Part shown: positions 1 through 12,245 of the stretch, piece by piece
Layout: each line of letters begins with the position of its first letter
Position numbering within the stretch: the first letter of the stretch is position 1
From: Luidia sarsii
Lineage: Eukaryota > Echinodermata > Asteroidea > Paxillosida > Luidiidae
Reading direction: 5' to 3'
Assembly: GCA_949987565.1 (NCBI GenBank)
Contig: OX465103.1
Coordinates: 9,463,149-9,527,148, forward strand
DNA: 64,000 nucleotides
The notes under the pieces: generated by a model
Databases searched by the model: none
Told to the model about the DNA's origin: nothing
What the model saw: only the letters and a program-made list of their open reading frames with translations
Program-made: the position numbers and the translations under genes

Positions 1-745
1 GGCTATAGCAGGTTGCCAACATTGGCATGATGTTGGCAACCGACATTGGGCCAACGTTGGATGAATATTGGCAACCATCATGTTGGCATCTCGTCAGGAT
101 CCGATATTGTGCCAACGTTGGGCTATAGCAGGTTGCCAACATTGGTATGATGTTGGCAACCGACATTGGGCCAACGTTGGATGAATGTCGGCAACCATCA
201 TGTTGGCATCTTGTCGGGATCCGATATTGTGCCAACGTTGGGCCATAGCAGGTTGCCAACATTGGTATGATGTTGGCAACCGACATTGGGCCAACGTATG
301 ATGAATGTCGGCAACCATCATGTTGGCATCTTGTCGGGATCCGATATTGTGCCAACGTTGGGCTATAGCAGGTTGCCAACATTGGCATGATGTTGGCAAC
401 CGACATTGGGCCAACGTTGGATGAATGTTGGCAACCATCATGTTGGCATCTTGTCGGGATCCGATATTGTGCCAACGTTGGGCTATAGCAGGTTGCCAAC
501 ATTGGTATGATGTTGGCAACCGACATTGGGCCAACGTTGGATGAATGTTGGCAACCATCATGTTGGCATCTTGTCGGGATCCGATATTGTGCCAACGTTG
601 GGCTATAGCAGGTTGCCAACATTGACATGATGTTGGCAACCGACATTGGGCCAACGTTGGATGAATGTTGGCAACCATCATGTTGGCATCTCGTCGGGAT
701 CCGATATTGTGCCAACGTTGGGCTATAGTAGGTTGCCAACATTCA
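1..745. repeat. Satellite, 120-bp unit, about 6 copies
   Basis: A tandem array with a 120-bp period covers the first 745 bases and probably continues to the left of the window. Each unit carries several short palindromic words, such as GTTGGCAAC-like and CCAACGTTGG motifs, so every unit can fold on itself. Copies differ at only a few positions, for example TGTCGG versus TGTTGG. The period is a multiple of three, so the minus strand stays open for 220 codons with a 40-residue protein repeat. That open frame is a by-product of the repeat, not a gene. The array ends abruptly at unique sequence near 745. The GTTGGC/GCCAAC vocabulary is shared with the array at 9.3-10.9 kb. Confidence 0.95.
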
Positions 746-1250
746 CATGAAATCAAATGATTTTGGGGGTCGACATCATGTCCGGTGAATTTCTGTGACC
801 ATCAACTTGGTCATCAAATTGAAAGCTATGAAAATGTTCTCGCTGGCGTTACCGTTTATATTCTAGTTTTGTAAATACATGTACTGTAGTGTTACAAATC
901 GAAATGTAAATTGGCCTGGGCTGTATAATCCGTTCCATGGTTCATTGCTCTATGGTCGTTCACACGTGTACGGTACGTGTAACATAACAACATTCTTTCC
1001 CAGCTTGTCATTGAATTGGTCTCTCAAAACACGACAGAAATAAAAGCCTTTTCAAGAATGTCCGCATATAGCTGGAATTGTTCACGTCGTGGTCAGTTGG
1101 GGCAGAGGTACGGTATGTTGTTTTTACTGGTTTCACGACGTACGTCGAGGTCAACGCACTTACAATCCACAGGCATACACATGCCTATGTACAGTTACAC
1201 CCGTCCTCTCTCTATGTACGGTTGCGCAACCATGGACACATACCCATATC
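746..1250. other. Unique non-coding stretch
   Basis: There is no tandem structure and no exon-like open frame with splice sites that I recognise. The short open frames here have no family resemblance. Confidence 0.5.
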
Positions 1251-4200
1251 CCCACGCCGCGTGTAAAACACTATTCGACCGTGTAGAAACAATGAATTCC
1301 ACAGTTTTCGTCCTGTGTAATGGGAGTTATAGTTTGCTTCAGCCGTTACGGTGAGACACCGTGTGACGACTAGCGCACGATCTGTTTGGGAATGTGTTGT
1401 ACCATGGAGGAAGGGAAATCTATTTTCCTTCCTCCATGGTTGTACACACGAATCTGCCCATGCAGAGATATATGAATGGGAGAATGAATTCCACCCTCGG
1501 ACAACGTGACAGTCGGCCTAGGCTAACTTGAATACTGTATGTGTAATACATGTAAAGCGTTGGGTACATCATGGGTACACAAAACTGTTTCTGCCACTAT
1601 AGGCCTACATGTAATTGAACTCGAAACTCAAAGCTTCGCCAAAGAGAGCGGCTGCGATCACAGCCTTATTTTGTTCTTTTAATGTATATATGTTTCGGAC
1701 ATGCCAGAACATTTTGACAATCAAGTGAGAATGCTTACGTGCTACTCTGTGCAATCATGTGTCATCACCATGGAGGAATACTAGTAGGTATGGTCATACA
1801 AAGACAATTGATCGATTGCAACTGTTGAGCGGTTTTATCTCCCTACACAAAAAGGAGCAACCCAAATACAATGTCATTGTCAGCAAATCAACGACAAAAT
1901 ATTACGGCTTTTAACAGAAACCCTGTGGACTTTTCAAGCTTTTTAACCGGCTTCGAAATCATAAACAATTGTTTATTTATGTAAATTCTCTCAAATAGCC
2001 CTACATGGAAAAGTGCTGCAATTTTAATTTCATTGGAGAGGGAAAAGTTGATCGAAAGTGTACTTTTTACGGTCAAATCCATGATTGTACCCTGACGTGA
2101 AGCTTGGTGCAGTGACACGGTTCTGGGTTTGCAGTTTCACCATTGTTAACCGTGCACCTCTGAAGATGATAGTAAATGAATGAAAACAAATTAACAAAAC
2201 TACATGTAAGAACTCCCTGAACACCGAGGAAAACGTGTAACGACCAACGGACCAAAATTGCCCAAACAAACGGTTAAACACGTGAAAAAGAGGATCACTT
2301 GACTTAATCATTTTTAAAAATTATATTTTTAGCAAGTACCATTACTATATTTCCCACTGGTGATCTTTCTGATATAGGTAAAGAAAAGTTTAAAGTTGAA
2401 TTTCTAAGTTGAACTATACAAGGTTTGTAGTTATAATGACAGGAAATCATTTCATAGGCCTACTCTGCAAATGAATTTAAACTCACAGGCACCTATTCAG
2501 CAATCTAGATAATTGTGGCTGTTCAAACTGAATAAACGCTTTCTGCGCCACGACTTGCACACACTAATAAACTTCTTCCAGTCCTGTCAATATTGTAGTC
2601 GTATAGAATTTTCATCATCTTCCCGTTTCAATTTCAACAGAAAATCACTAACACTACTCCTTTTTTTAAACCAATAGTATTCCCCGATATGGGAAGGATC
2701 TTCTGGGGTGATAAAGAATATTAAATCACATTCATAAATGTAGATCAAAGTAAAGCACTGAGGGCAGACTGAAACAAGTTGAGGAAATAGCGCCCTCTTT
2801 TATTGTTTGATTTGCATATAAATCGGGAGCTTAATATTTAAAATCAAATAAAATGTAAAATAAATATACCGAATCTGATTATAGGGTAATAACATGTCAT
2901 CGGCATTAAAGTAAATACAAAGCACTAATACTAGACATCAATCGGAAGCTTTTGGTAAATTATAGATTTTTCATGAACGACAGTTTTTTGCTTGGTAAAA
3001 ACGCATGTCGACCAATGGTAGCTATGGGCATTATGTATGTGATTTTTCATCTTCACTAAAAAAGTGGGTTTTAACAATAACTATAACATTATTTCAAACT
3101 ATGAAGAGGATTATAATGTTATGATTATCCACCCACACGTACCTATACATTATTACATTGAACAAATATATTTTACAAGATTTTCTGCTAGTTTCTTTAA
3201 GTTTTTAAAAAGGACAAATTAAAAGTTTTGTAAACGGAATATGGACATGACGTTCCACAAAGTTTGCAAAGCCTGAGGTTTTGAATGTTCTTAGCATACC
3301 TTTTTCGAAGGGAATTTTGCAGAATCTGGCAGAAAAGACAAAGACACACGTATATAGGCCTATAATTATGATCAAAACGTCAGGCCCCTCGATATTTTTT
3401 GCATTTTCTGAGGTTTCTTCTCGAAGAAAAGTAGCACTATCTACTTAGGAGATCGTTGCAGATTGTAATTATTGAAGATCATGGTGATTAGAAGGATATA
3501 TGGGTCTCATTCGTGATCATGTCTAAACAAATAAATTTCCCCTATAATTGTTTCCATTTATGGTTTCATCAAACAAAAATCACTTTGTAGATTTTCTACA
3601 TAAAGAACGAATTTACATTAGTTTTTCGAAAGGTAAGTTGATTTAAGAATGAAATTATTGAATCGTAGATATGTGAATCATTGAGCTCATTCACATGGTA
3701 GGATCTGTCCAAGTGAATACAGTTTATATAATAGGCCTAGGCCAACCCCTATTCAAATGGACAATTTTGTATGAACAGTTTACTGCTGCTTTATTTGAAT
3801 CACATTTCCTGCGGGAGAAAGAAATGCTTTTTGTAGGCCTATGTACGATCGAGTAAAAGAGAATAATCATTCACATGCGGCTTGAGGTTAGCGGGACAGA
3901 CCGGTGACCGTTGGCCGACGTCAAGAGCGAGTGGACGGTAGACCCCATGAAACGCGATGCGGTTATAGGTCTGTAGCATCCTCGTGCATGCTTACTTGGA
4001 CATATTGAGCACATTCATGGTACAACAAAGTGAATACAGTTTATCTACCGGTATTCAAGAAGACAGTTTCGTATCAACAGTTTACATCATTTTTATTTGA
4101 ATGACATTTCTTGGGGGGAATCGCTTTTGGTACGTACGAGTAAAAGACAATTATGCACATGCGGCTTGATCGAGGTTAGCGGACAAACCGGTGACCGTTG

Positions 4201-5870
4201 GCCGACGTCAAGAACGAGTGGACGGTAGACCGCATGAAACGCGACGCGCTCATAGCTGTGTAGCACCGGCCTCGTGCAAGGGGGAAAATGTACAGTACAA
4301 CATGTCTTGATTTTCGTCTTTCACCTCTATTGGGGATCAGAAGGGAAAGTTATGTATTCCATCCATCGTTATTATACATTTGCTTGTATTCGTTTATCTA
4401 TATAAAGAATTAAGAGGCAACGGCCGGGGTCTAAACACGGAGTACGCTGAAGTTCGAGAGGAGATTATCGAAGACTATACTGTCCTTGTTTTCACTATGG
4501 ATTCTCAAAAAGTGAAATGGGAAATAAGTATATTTTCTTTCTTCCAGAATTTTTTTTACTATATGCGTACTGCACTTTCGGCTGCTATATATAGCTAGTC
4601 TCGAAGAAATGTACAAAGCTCTTCGATCAATCATTATTATAGGCCTTTATATATGGTCAGTGAAATGTTTGTTTTCAGACGTGATATAATTATTTAGCGT
4701 CTTTTCATTGTGTTTACATTATCCCTTGGTCGATTCCATGAAGTTAGGATTTGTCATATCATCCTAATTCAGTTTGCAAAAGGGCCATAATAGCCACACC
4801 GCGACAGCCCAAGCTTCCATTCCATTAGTCTTGGTCATTATATGCGTACACTCAAAACTCCATAAGTCTCGCATTTCCCTTTTTCAAAACTCTGATATGG
4901 TTTAATTCCTGCTCTCACTGAACAGTCCTAAATCTGCAGTGTCCTGGTATGGTCCAGCCAGTAGGCCCACGTGGAGCGCCATGTTTGGCTAACTTAGGGA
5001 ACAGGGCCCTATTTTTTCAACTAAGGATCGAGTTGCCAGCCTACCGCACATGTAGCCTTTGTAGGCCCATGTGAAATTACGCAGATCCTTATGTGCATGT
5101 ATTGAAAAGCTACTCGAATAATTGTTGCCAACTGCGTATTTTGCAGTATGGAGATTCTTAATTAAAGTTCGTTTTCAGCTTGAGCTTTTCCAAAAAGAAC
5201 CCAAAAGTTGACAGCGAAAAAAGTAAGAGGATAAGACTTCTTTAGTTTTTGACAAATTCGTTGATGGTTACACTCATTCTCAGGTCAGGCATATTTTAGC
5301 TAGTGTTACTATAATAGTATAAGAAGGATAAGACATTGTTTTACTCATGGCATGTGTGAATTTTATTCACCATTTAAATCATAATGGACTTATCCTGACA
5401 ATCACAGTTCGTTTGTATAGTATGTCAGTATACAGAGCTTATACGTGTGCTATCAAATCGTTGAAGTCATAGGCCCAAGGAGGTCCTCCTTGATAGGCCT
5501 ATGTATGTGCACGCTCAGTTCGGTAGGATGCATAATGTGAAGCAGATTTTCTGATCAGTATAGGCCTAGTTGTAGTACTAGCCTGGCCTGGTCATCCAAA
5601 AGGAATGCGGCAACAGGTGGCTTATGTATTGTACCAAGGAGGTCAAAGTGAATACATGTACAGTGTACATGTACCTCCTTGATGGTACTGAACTGTACAT
5701 GTACTATATACAGTACAGCTATCAGTGCACAAGGCAACTTGCCCTTTTGACCTATGACCTCAAGGTCCATTAACTGTTGCCTTCTCCAGAAGGAACGGTA
5801 CTACAATGGAGCTCTTATTCAAAAAAAGGCGGGAATCCTAACGGGCTGCGGTTAGTACCACTCCTCCACC
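1250..5870. repeat. Left copy of a ~4 kb dispersed direct repeat
   Basis: Many blocks here recur in the same order and orientation at 59930..63430. Examples are 2070-2140 with 60140-60210, 2530-2720 with 60305-60495, 2790-2900 with 60560-60660, 3370-3480 with 61155-61255, 3870-4300 with 61590-61830, 4300-4630 with 61810-62110 and 5480-5850 with 62360-62690 and 63350-63390. The blocks are diverged, with many substitutions and indels. No long open frame lies in either copy, so this is either an old non-coding interspersed repeat or a decayed segmental duplication. Inside this copy a ~90-bp block, GCGGTTAGCGG-like and GGCCGACGTC-containing, is itself duplicated (3873-3965 and 4155-4255). Hairpins built on AAGGAGGT/ACCTCCTT occur near 5478-5492 and 5632-5696. 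Confidence 0.75.
1398..1446. repeat. Hairpin with ACCATGGAGGAAGG arms
   Basis: ACCATGGAGGAAGG at 1401-1414 is followed after a ~12-base AT-rich spacer by its reverse complement at 1427-1440, flanked by TGT and TGTACA. The same arm word recurs at 1770, 58965-59000 (again as a hairpin) and 63807. These look like the ends of a very short inverted-repeat (foldback) element family. Its function is unknown. Confidence 0.65.
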
Positions 5871-7740
5871 AGCTACCTTGAGGGAATTCAGAGAAGTCTA
5901 ACCGTCGTGATAGGTGTACAGCTTGCCCGGCTGCCATGAACTACAGTATAGCTATATGCATTATAGGCTATATCAATTGCATCCTTTCTTCTTGAAAAGC
6001 AAATCTTTCCGATACAGATCGTAATGGAACTCGATCCTGGGACGGCATGGAAAGATGTAATTCGTTTGGATATAATCTGATTCATCCTTGCGTTGATTAA
6101 CAGGTAAAGTGCAGTAAATACTTTTTGTTTCTGTTCAGTTGCAGACAAACTTTGATTCTATATATGTTACCTAACTTGAATTTTTCCATTTTCTCATGAA
6201 GCAGGTCCTAAATAAATGTCTCAAAGGATTTTGTGCGAAGTGTAAATCCTTTATCTACACAATGTACCCCTTCCTTTTCATTCTTTTATTCAGTATAAAC
6301 TATGAATGTATGATATGAAAACGTATAGATCAATGTAGGTGTATCTTTAGTGGCAGAATGATATTCAAGTGTTAGCCATCCGTTTGAGGTTTTTTCTGCT
6401 TGGTTGAAATCATGAAAAAAATCTGATTGAAGAATGAACCGTCGTCATGTTAAAGCGTGAGTCGAAGAACAGTGTTTGGTCATTGAAATGGGAATGCAGA
6501 ATAATCAGGAACATCATTCGCATGGATGTAATATAATGATGATTTTCCAGCTTTAACTAATTATGATAATCCTAACAATCAACTCGATCAAAATAACTGT
6601 GACAGCAATACTTTGGTTTGTCAAGAGACAACGATACCGTCGATAGTTATAACACGGAAGACTGGCAGTGTTTTAAGTTAAGGAGACTGCCATGATTTGC
6701 AACAATTAGTTTAAGAGCCGCTTGATGAATCACTGTTAAATTTACAAATAAACATCAATGGCCTTCCTCTTCTCAGAAGTTTGAATGCACTGTTTTGGCC
6801 AATATTGGGAAGGCATGCTTGATAACCTCCTAGTCAAAAATGTACATATATTTGGTCATTGTTAAGGTACCACAAAGCCCAAGCCCGCCTGCGTCTAGCC
6901 TGTAGCCTAGCTGTAGACAGTTTTGTTCCACTTATTTTCACGGTGTTCAGTGCACTACAATTAATTTGCGGAACATTATCTTTGCATCAAAGGTTACAAA
7001 GTTCAAGTTGGTCTTACCACAAGTTTGTCCTGCATTACATGTAGATTGTCCAAGGTTGGCCTTTAGTTTTACGATAATTATAAACATTTGCAAAATGTAA
7101 AATATTAGACACTTGGAATTATAACACTAAATTGTTCTCTTTATCCAGACTCGTCAAACTAAGGGACCGCATACGTGTCGACTCGCCGGCGAAGGGGCGC
7201 TGAAGAAACAATTTTGGTGAGTGAGATAAAACGAGGTTGCGAATGGAAGAAGAACGATTCGAAACACGATCATCCGATATTTCTTCAAAGTAATGCTAAT
7301 TAAATTACCAATGTCATTAATGACTTTTTTTGCAGGTAGCTGGCCGCACTTGATGAGAGGACCACTAACGAGTGTCACTTCGAAGGGTGATGGCTGCCAT
7401 CTTTTCCAACCCGCTGGCAGAGATGTTCAACTTGCGTGGGAAGAGGGAGAGAGGACTTTCGTGGCCCTTCAACTCGATGGTCTTTTGAAAAGTAAGGTTT
7501 TTTTTCATTTCACGGCAACTGAGTAATACTGAAATCACCACATAAATCTGGTCCCGACGTAATGTCCAGGTACAACTAAAAGAATTTTGTTGAGAAATGA
7601 GAAAAAACTATTGTGAATTGTGATGAAACTATAAGCTTGCTAAAGACTACAACAAGTTATGGATGGACGTTGAGATACCTATATACATGCCAGTTTTCTG
7701 CCTTTGAATTGAGAAAGGTCTTGCTTATGATCGAAAGTTT
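5871..7740. other. No recognisable gene
   Basis: This is AT-rich sequence between the left dispersed repeat and the first Penelope-related fragment. Several open frames of 60-90 codons occur on both strands. None has a recognisable motif or convincing flanking splice signals in a shared frame. I see nothing else in it. Confidence 0.5.
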
Positions 7741-7806
7741 GAAACGTCAGGCCCACTAAATTTTAAGATTTGCATTTTGGTCCTTTTAGTCAGTAAGCAG
7801 TTTGCA
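7741..7806 (+). mobile_element. Penelope-like element terminal fragment
   Basis: This fragment carries the recurrent words GAAACGTCAGGCCC and ACTAAATTTTA followed by CAGTAAGCAGTTTGCAAC. They mark the 3' untranslated/terminal region of the Penelope-like family decoded at 17.3-18.2 kb. It lies just outside the larger palindrome and points opposite to the adjacent arm. Confidence 0.6.
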
Positions 7807-7852
7807 ACATTTGTGTATGTTACTCTACCCGGTACTTTTATAGTTAATACAA

Positions 7853-8722
7853 AAACTAAAATTTAGTGGGCCTGACGTTTTGATCCTAGCAGGACCTTTC
7901 TCAAAGGCAGAGTGACAAGGACAAAACAGATACATGTACACGAAGGAAGGGGGAGAGAGTGAATAGGACACGGATGAGAAACAAAGGACAAAGAGTGAAG
8001 CTGGTAGGGAGAGATCAAAGGGAAGGGCAAGGGGTAGGGTAGGGATTAGTGAGAGGAGGGGGAAAGATCAAAGAGAAGGGCAAGGAGTGGGGTAGGGATT
8101 AGTGACAAGAGGGGGAAAGATCAAAGAGAGAAGTGTGAAGGACTGAACACAAAAGAAGGATTATCAGAAAGCTGCATGGTGTTAGTCATTACCCTCCTGG
8201 ATGTTGAGACCATGTGGTTGAATAGTCCGAAGACGCTTCATCTACATTTTCTCACGGCTAAGACGGACAGCATTACTACGGTGACCAACTTGGTCACCGT
8301 CGTGACGTCTTAGCCGTGAGAAAATGTAGATGAAGCGTCTTCGGACTATTCAACCACATGGTCTCAACATCCAGGAGTGTAATGACTAACACCATGCAGC
8401 TTTCTGATAATCCTTCTTTTGTGTTCAGTCCTTCACACTTCTCTCTTTGATCTTTCCCCCTCTTGTCACTAATCCCTACCCCACTCCTTGCCCTTCTCTT
8501 TGATCTTTCCCCCTCCTCTCACTAATCCCTACCCTACCCCTTGCCCTTCCCTTTGATCTCTCCCTACCAGCCTCACTCTTTGTCCTTTGTTTCTCATCCG
8601 TGTCCTATTGACTCTCTCCCCCCTTCCTTCGTGTACATGTATCTGTTTTGTCCTTGTCACTCTGCCTTTGAGAAAGGTCCTGCTAGGATCGAAACGTCAG
8701 GCCCACTAAATTTTAGATTTAC
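7853..8722. mobile_element. Palindrome of two Penelope-like 3' ends
   Basis: Two arms of about 435 bp (7853-8288 and 8290-8722) are reverse complements, with the centre at a single base near 8289. Each arm contains the terminal region with its AAACGTCAGGCCC word, a purine- or pyrimidine-rich stretch, and the last ~35 codons of the GIY-YIG protein. That C-terminus reads as REK..., then MKRLRTIQPHGLNIQE. The left arm encodes it on the minus strand and the right arm on the plus strand. In the arms the conserved W between REKM and MKRL appears as a stop codon (TAG for TGG), so neither is functional. Head-to-head copies are known for Penelope elements, whose ends can be inverted. The arm identity is very high, so this is a recent event or one maintained by gene conversion. 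Confidence 0.85.
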
Positions 8723-9290
8723 ATTTTGGTAATTTTAGCCAGTAAGCAGTTTGCAACAATTTTGTATATCACCTTAATACAAAAACTGTTGCAAACTGCT
8801 CACTGACTAAAAGAAGTAAGAGGGCCTTAGTGCTAGGATCGAAACGTCAGGCCCTCTATCTTTTGAGATTAATTTTACTTTTATATTTGAAAAGTTCATG
8901 TTAAGATGTCTATACGCCGCCAGTGCTAAGGTATATCTATTTCTATATACAGAGGCCATCCATAACAACTGAGCCAGCCATGGTGCGACTAGTAGCGACA
9001 CTGAAGCGGCTGAAGCAGACTGGCTACGATACGCTAAAGACAGAGACAGAGGACGGCAGAATTCGAAGCGGAAAGGAAAACAGTAGGGCCTACACCAACT
9101 AACATAAAGGGCGAATAAAAAACAGAAATTCAGTTGTATTGAAATTTGAATTACTCTGTCATGCTTCTATTCATTTGTTTGCTGTTTCCAATCTTAAAAT
9201 TACTAATCCAACATTTTGTCAACAATACAAACCAATGATTTATGTGAACCAACATTTTCTTTTAATTTTGGCCAAAAGGAGCACAACGTT
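8723..9290. other. Penelope terminal scraps and unique sequence
   Basis: 8723-8870 contains further pieces of the same terminal region (GTTGCAAACTGC followed by GGATCGAAACGTCAGGCCC). From 8871 to 9290 I see no gene. A 40-codon open frame from 8980 has no family resemblance. Confidence 0.5.
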
Positions 9291-10905
9291 ACCAACATAC
9301 GACTGGTGCCACGAAGAGGTGAATGTTGGCCCAATGATTACCAAGGTTGTGCCAACGTTGGATTATTGTTGGCTGCCAGGAAGGTCCATGATCGGCCCAA
9401 CGTTATTATAATGTTGGCCCATGGTGAGGAGCCAACGTGATACCAGCATTGGCCCAACGTTGGCATAATGTTGGCCAATGGGGAAATATAATGAGGAGCC
9501 AACGTGCTACCACCATTGGCCCAACGTTGACATAATGTTGGCCTAAGGGGGAATATAATGAGGAGCCAACGTGCTACCACCATTGGCCCAAAGTTGACCT
9601 ATGGGGAAATATAATGAGGAGCCAACGTGCTACCACCATTGGCCCAACGTTGGCATAATGTTGGCCTATGGGGAAATATAATGAGGAGCCAACGTGCTAC
9701 CACCATTGGCCCAACGTTGGCCTATGGGGAAATATAATGAGGAGCCAACGTGCTACCACCATTGGCCCAACGTTGGCATAATGTTGGCCTATGTTGAAAT
9801 ATAATGAGGAGCCAACGTGCTACAACCATTGGCCCAACATTGGCATAATGTTGGCCTAAGGGGGAATATAATGAGAAGCCAACGTGCTACCAGCATTGGC
9901 CCAACGTTGGTATTATGTTGGCCCTTGGTGAATATAATGAGGAGCCAACATATGTTACCAACGTTGGCCAACATTAGGCCAACGTTGGCATTATGTTGGC
10001 CCTTGGTGAATATAATGAGGAGCCAACATTAGACCAACGTTGGCAGTGTGTAGGTCATTTTATCCAAGTTACAGTGGGCCGACATTGACCCAACGTTGGG
10101 CCGATGTTTACATTGGGCCAACGTTGGGCCAACTTTGACGTTGGGCCAACGTAAGCCCGATGAGCAAAAGTACGTTGGGCCAACGTGGAGTACCGATATT
10201 GGGCCAATGTTGGCATTATGTTGGCCCTTGGTGAATATAATGAGGAGCCAACATGTTGCCAACGTTGGCCAACGTTGGCATTATGTTGGCCCTTGGTGAA
10301 TATAATGAGGAGCCAACATGTTGCCAACGTTGGCATTATGTAGGTCATTTTATCCAAGTTACAGTGGGCCGACATTGACCCAACGTTGGGCCGATGTTTA
10401 CATTGGGCCAACGTTGGGCCAACTTTGACGTTGGGCCAACGTAAGCCCGATGAGCAAAAGTACGTTGGGCCAACGTGGAGTACCGATATTGGGCCAATGT
10501 TGGCATTATGTTGGCCCTTGGTGAATATAATGAGGAGCCAACATGTTGCCAACGTTGGCCAACATTAGGCCAACGTTGGCATTATGTTGGCCCTTGGTGA
10601 ATATAATGAGGAGCCAACATGTTGCCAACGTTGGCCAACATTAGGCCAACGTTGGCATTATGTTGGCCCTTGGTGAATATAATGAGGAGCCAACATGTTG
10701 CCAACGTTGGCATTATGTAGGTCATTTTATCCAAGTTACAGTGGGCCGACATTGACCCAACGTTGGGCCGATGTTTACATTGGGCCAACGTTGGGCCAAC
10801 TTTGACGTTGGGCCAACGTAAGGCCGATGAGCAAAGGTAGGTTGGGCCAACGTGGAGTACCGATATTGGGCCAACGTAACCGCTTACGTTGGCCCAACAT
10901 TGGCC
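9290..10905. repeat. GTTGGCC-type satellite, irregular higher-order array
   Basis: Repeated units contain CCAACGTTGGC, TAATGTTGGCC and AATATAATGAGGAGCCAAC. From about 9420 to 9950 the basic unit is ~55-68 bp, with or without an optional CATAATGTTGG block. From about 10020 a longer higher-order unit appears, marked by TAGGTCATTTTATCCAAGTT at 10051, 10341 and 10718 (spacings of 290 and 377). The words are almost all self-complementary around ACGT or GGCC, so the array is full of short palindromes. Long open frames on both strands (up to 191 codons) come from the repeats and should not be treated as genes. Confidence 0.92.
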
Positions 10906-11026
10906 CATTGTCACCATGTTATCTGGGTTGGTACCCGTTGTTTGGTACAGCCAGCGATGTCCAAGATTCACTGGTACCCGCAGACTAAAAGTTCGTTGAC
11001 ATGAAACTGTCCCGATCGAACGCACT

Positions 11027-12245
11027 GGACATGTACATGTACATGTATGTACAGTACATGTACATGTACATGTACATGTACATTGATCGTGTACAGTATG
11101 TGTACGTGTACATGTACACCCATACACAGTACGTACAGTTGTGCACAGAATGCGCAATGTTTAGCTGACAGTGCGCACGGTACATGTTAACAGTGAAGCT
11201 TCCGTGTGTGCTGAATTATATTTCATGCGCGCTGTGCTTACGGCCGTGCGGCGGCCGGCAGTCCGATCTGCCCAACTTTCCATCGGCCAAAAGGGCACGA
11301 CGGCAATGTGCTAAAAGGGCACGGCAATTTGTTGCCGTGAAAATCCTCCAAATTTTAGGGCACCGCGGCAATTGGTGAGGGCACGACGGCAATTGCCGTC
11401 GTTGCCGTCGTGAATTTCCTGCCCTGTGTACTGTACATGTACATACATGTACATGTACATGTACTTGTGCAATGTACAGCACAGTATACATTTGAGTATG
11501 TACCGGTACATACATGTATACATGGACTTAGGTGGATTGCACACTTCCATGTACTTTGCACACGTATACATTGCACACTTACATGTACAGTACATGTATA
11601 TGTATTGTACATGTATATGTACAGTATTGTAAATGTACATGTATTTACTGTACTATGTACATGTAAATGTACATGACACAGTACATGTATGCACATGTAC
11701 ATGTAGTATACATGTACATTGCACACTTTCATGTACATGTAGTACATGTATGCCTATGTATGTACCGGTATGTATGTATGGATGGTATGGACATGTACAT
11801 GTATTGTACATGTATATGTACAGTATATTGTAAATGTACATGTATAGCTGTATGTACTCTACATGTATTTACTGTACTATGTACATGTACATGTACATGG
11901 TGTACACAGTACATGTATATATGCACATGTACATGTACATGTACATGTACATGTACAGTACTGTACATGTACAATTGTACATGTATATTTACATGTACGT
12001 ATGTGTAGTGTACATGTACATGTGGTATACATGTACATTGCACACTTCCGTGTACATTGTACATGCGTATGCGTATGTTATGCGTATATGTATGTACCGG
12101 TATGTATGTATGGACATGGTATGGACATGTACACGTACATACTCTACATGTACATGTACAGGGGCATATACTGTGTCATGTACAGTACATGACACAGTAC
12201 ATGCACACGCATGACGTACATGTACATGTACATGTACATGTAGTC
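11027..12245. repeat. ACATGTAC-rich palindromic low-complexity tract
   Basis: About 1.2 kb is dominated by the self-complementary hexamer TACATG/ACATGT in runs, with TGTACCGGTA and GTACAGTAC interruptions. It reads as Met-Tyr/His-Val/Cys-Thr rich peptides in every frame on both strands, which explains the overlapping 'ORFs'. A separate ~200-bp insert at 11230-11425 has the repeated words GGGCACGACGGCAA and TTGCCGTCGT in both orientations. Shorter ACATGTAC runs occur elsewhere, for example at 14200-14310, 15590-15710 and 57929-57968. Confidence 0.9.

Noticed and set aside
94..756. 220-codon minus-strand open frame with a 40-residue repeat
   Set aside because: It coincides exactly with a 120-bp satellite. 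The frame is open only because 120 is a multiple of three and units lack a stop; there is no splice or gene context.
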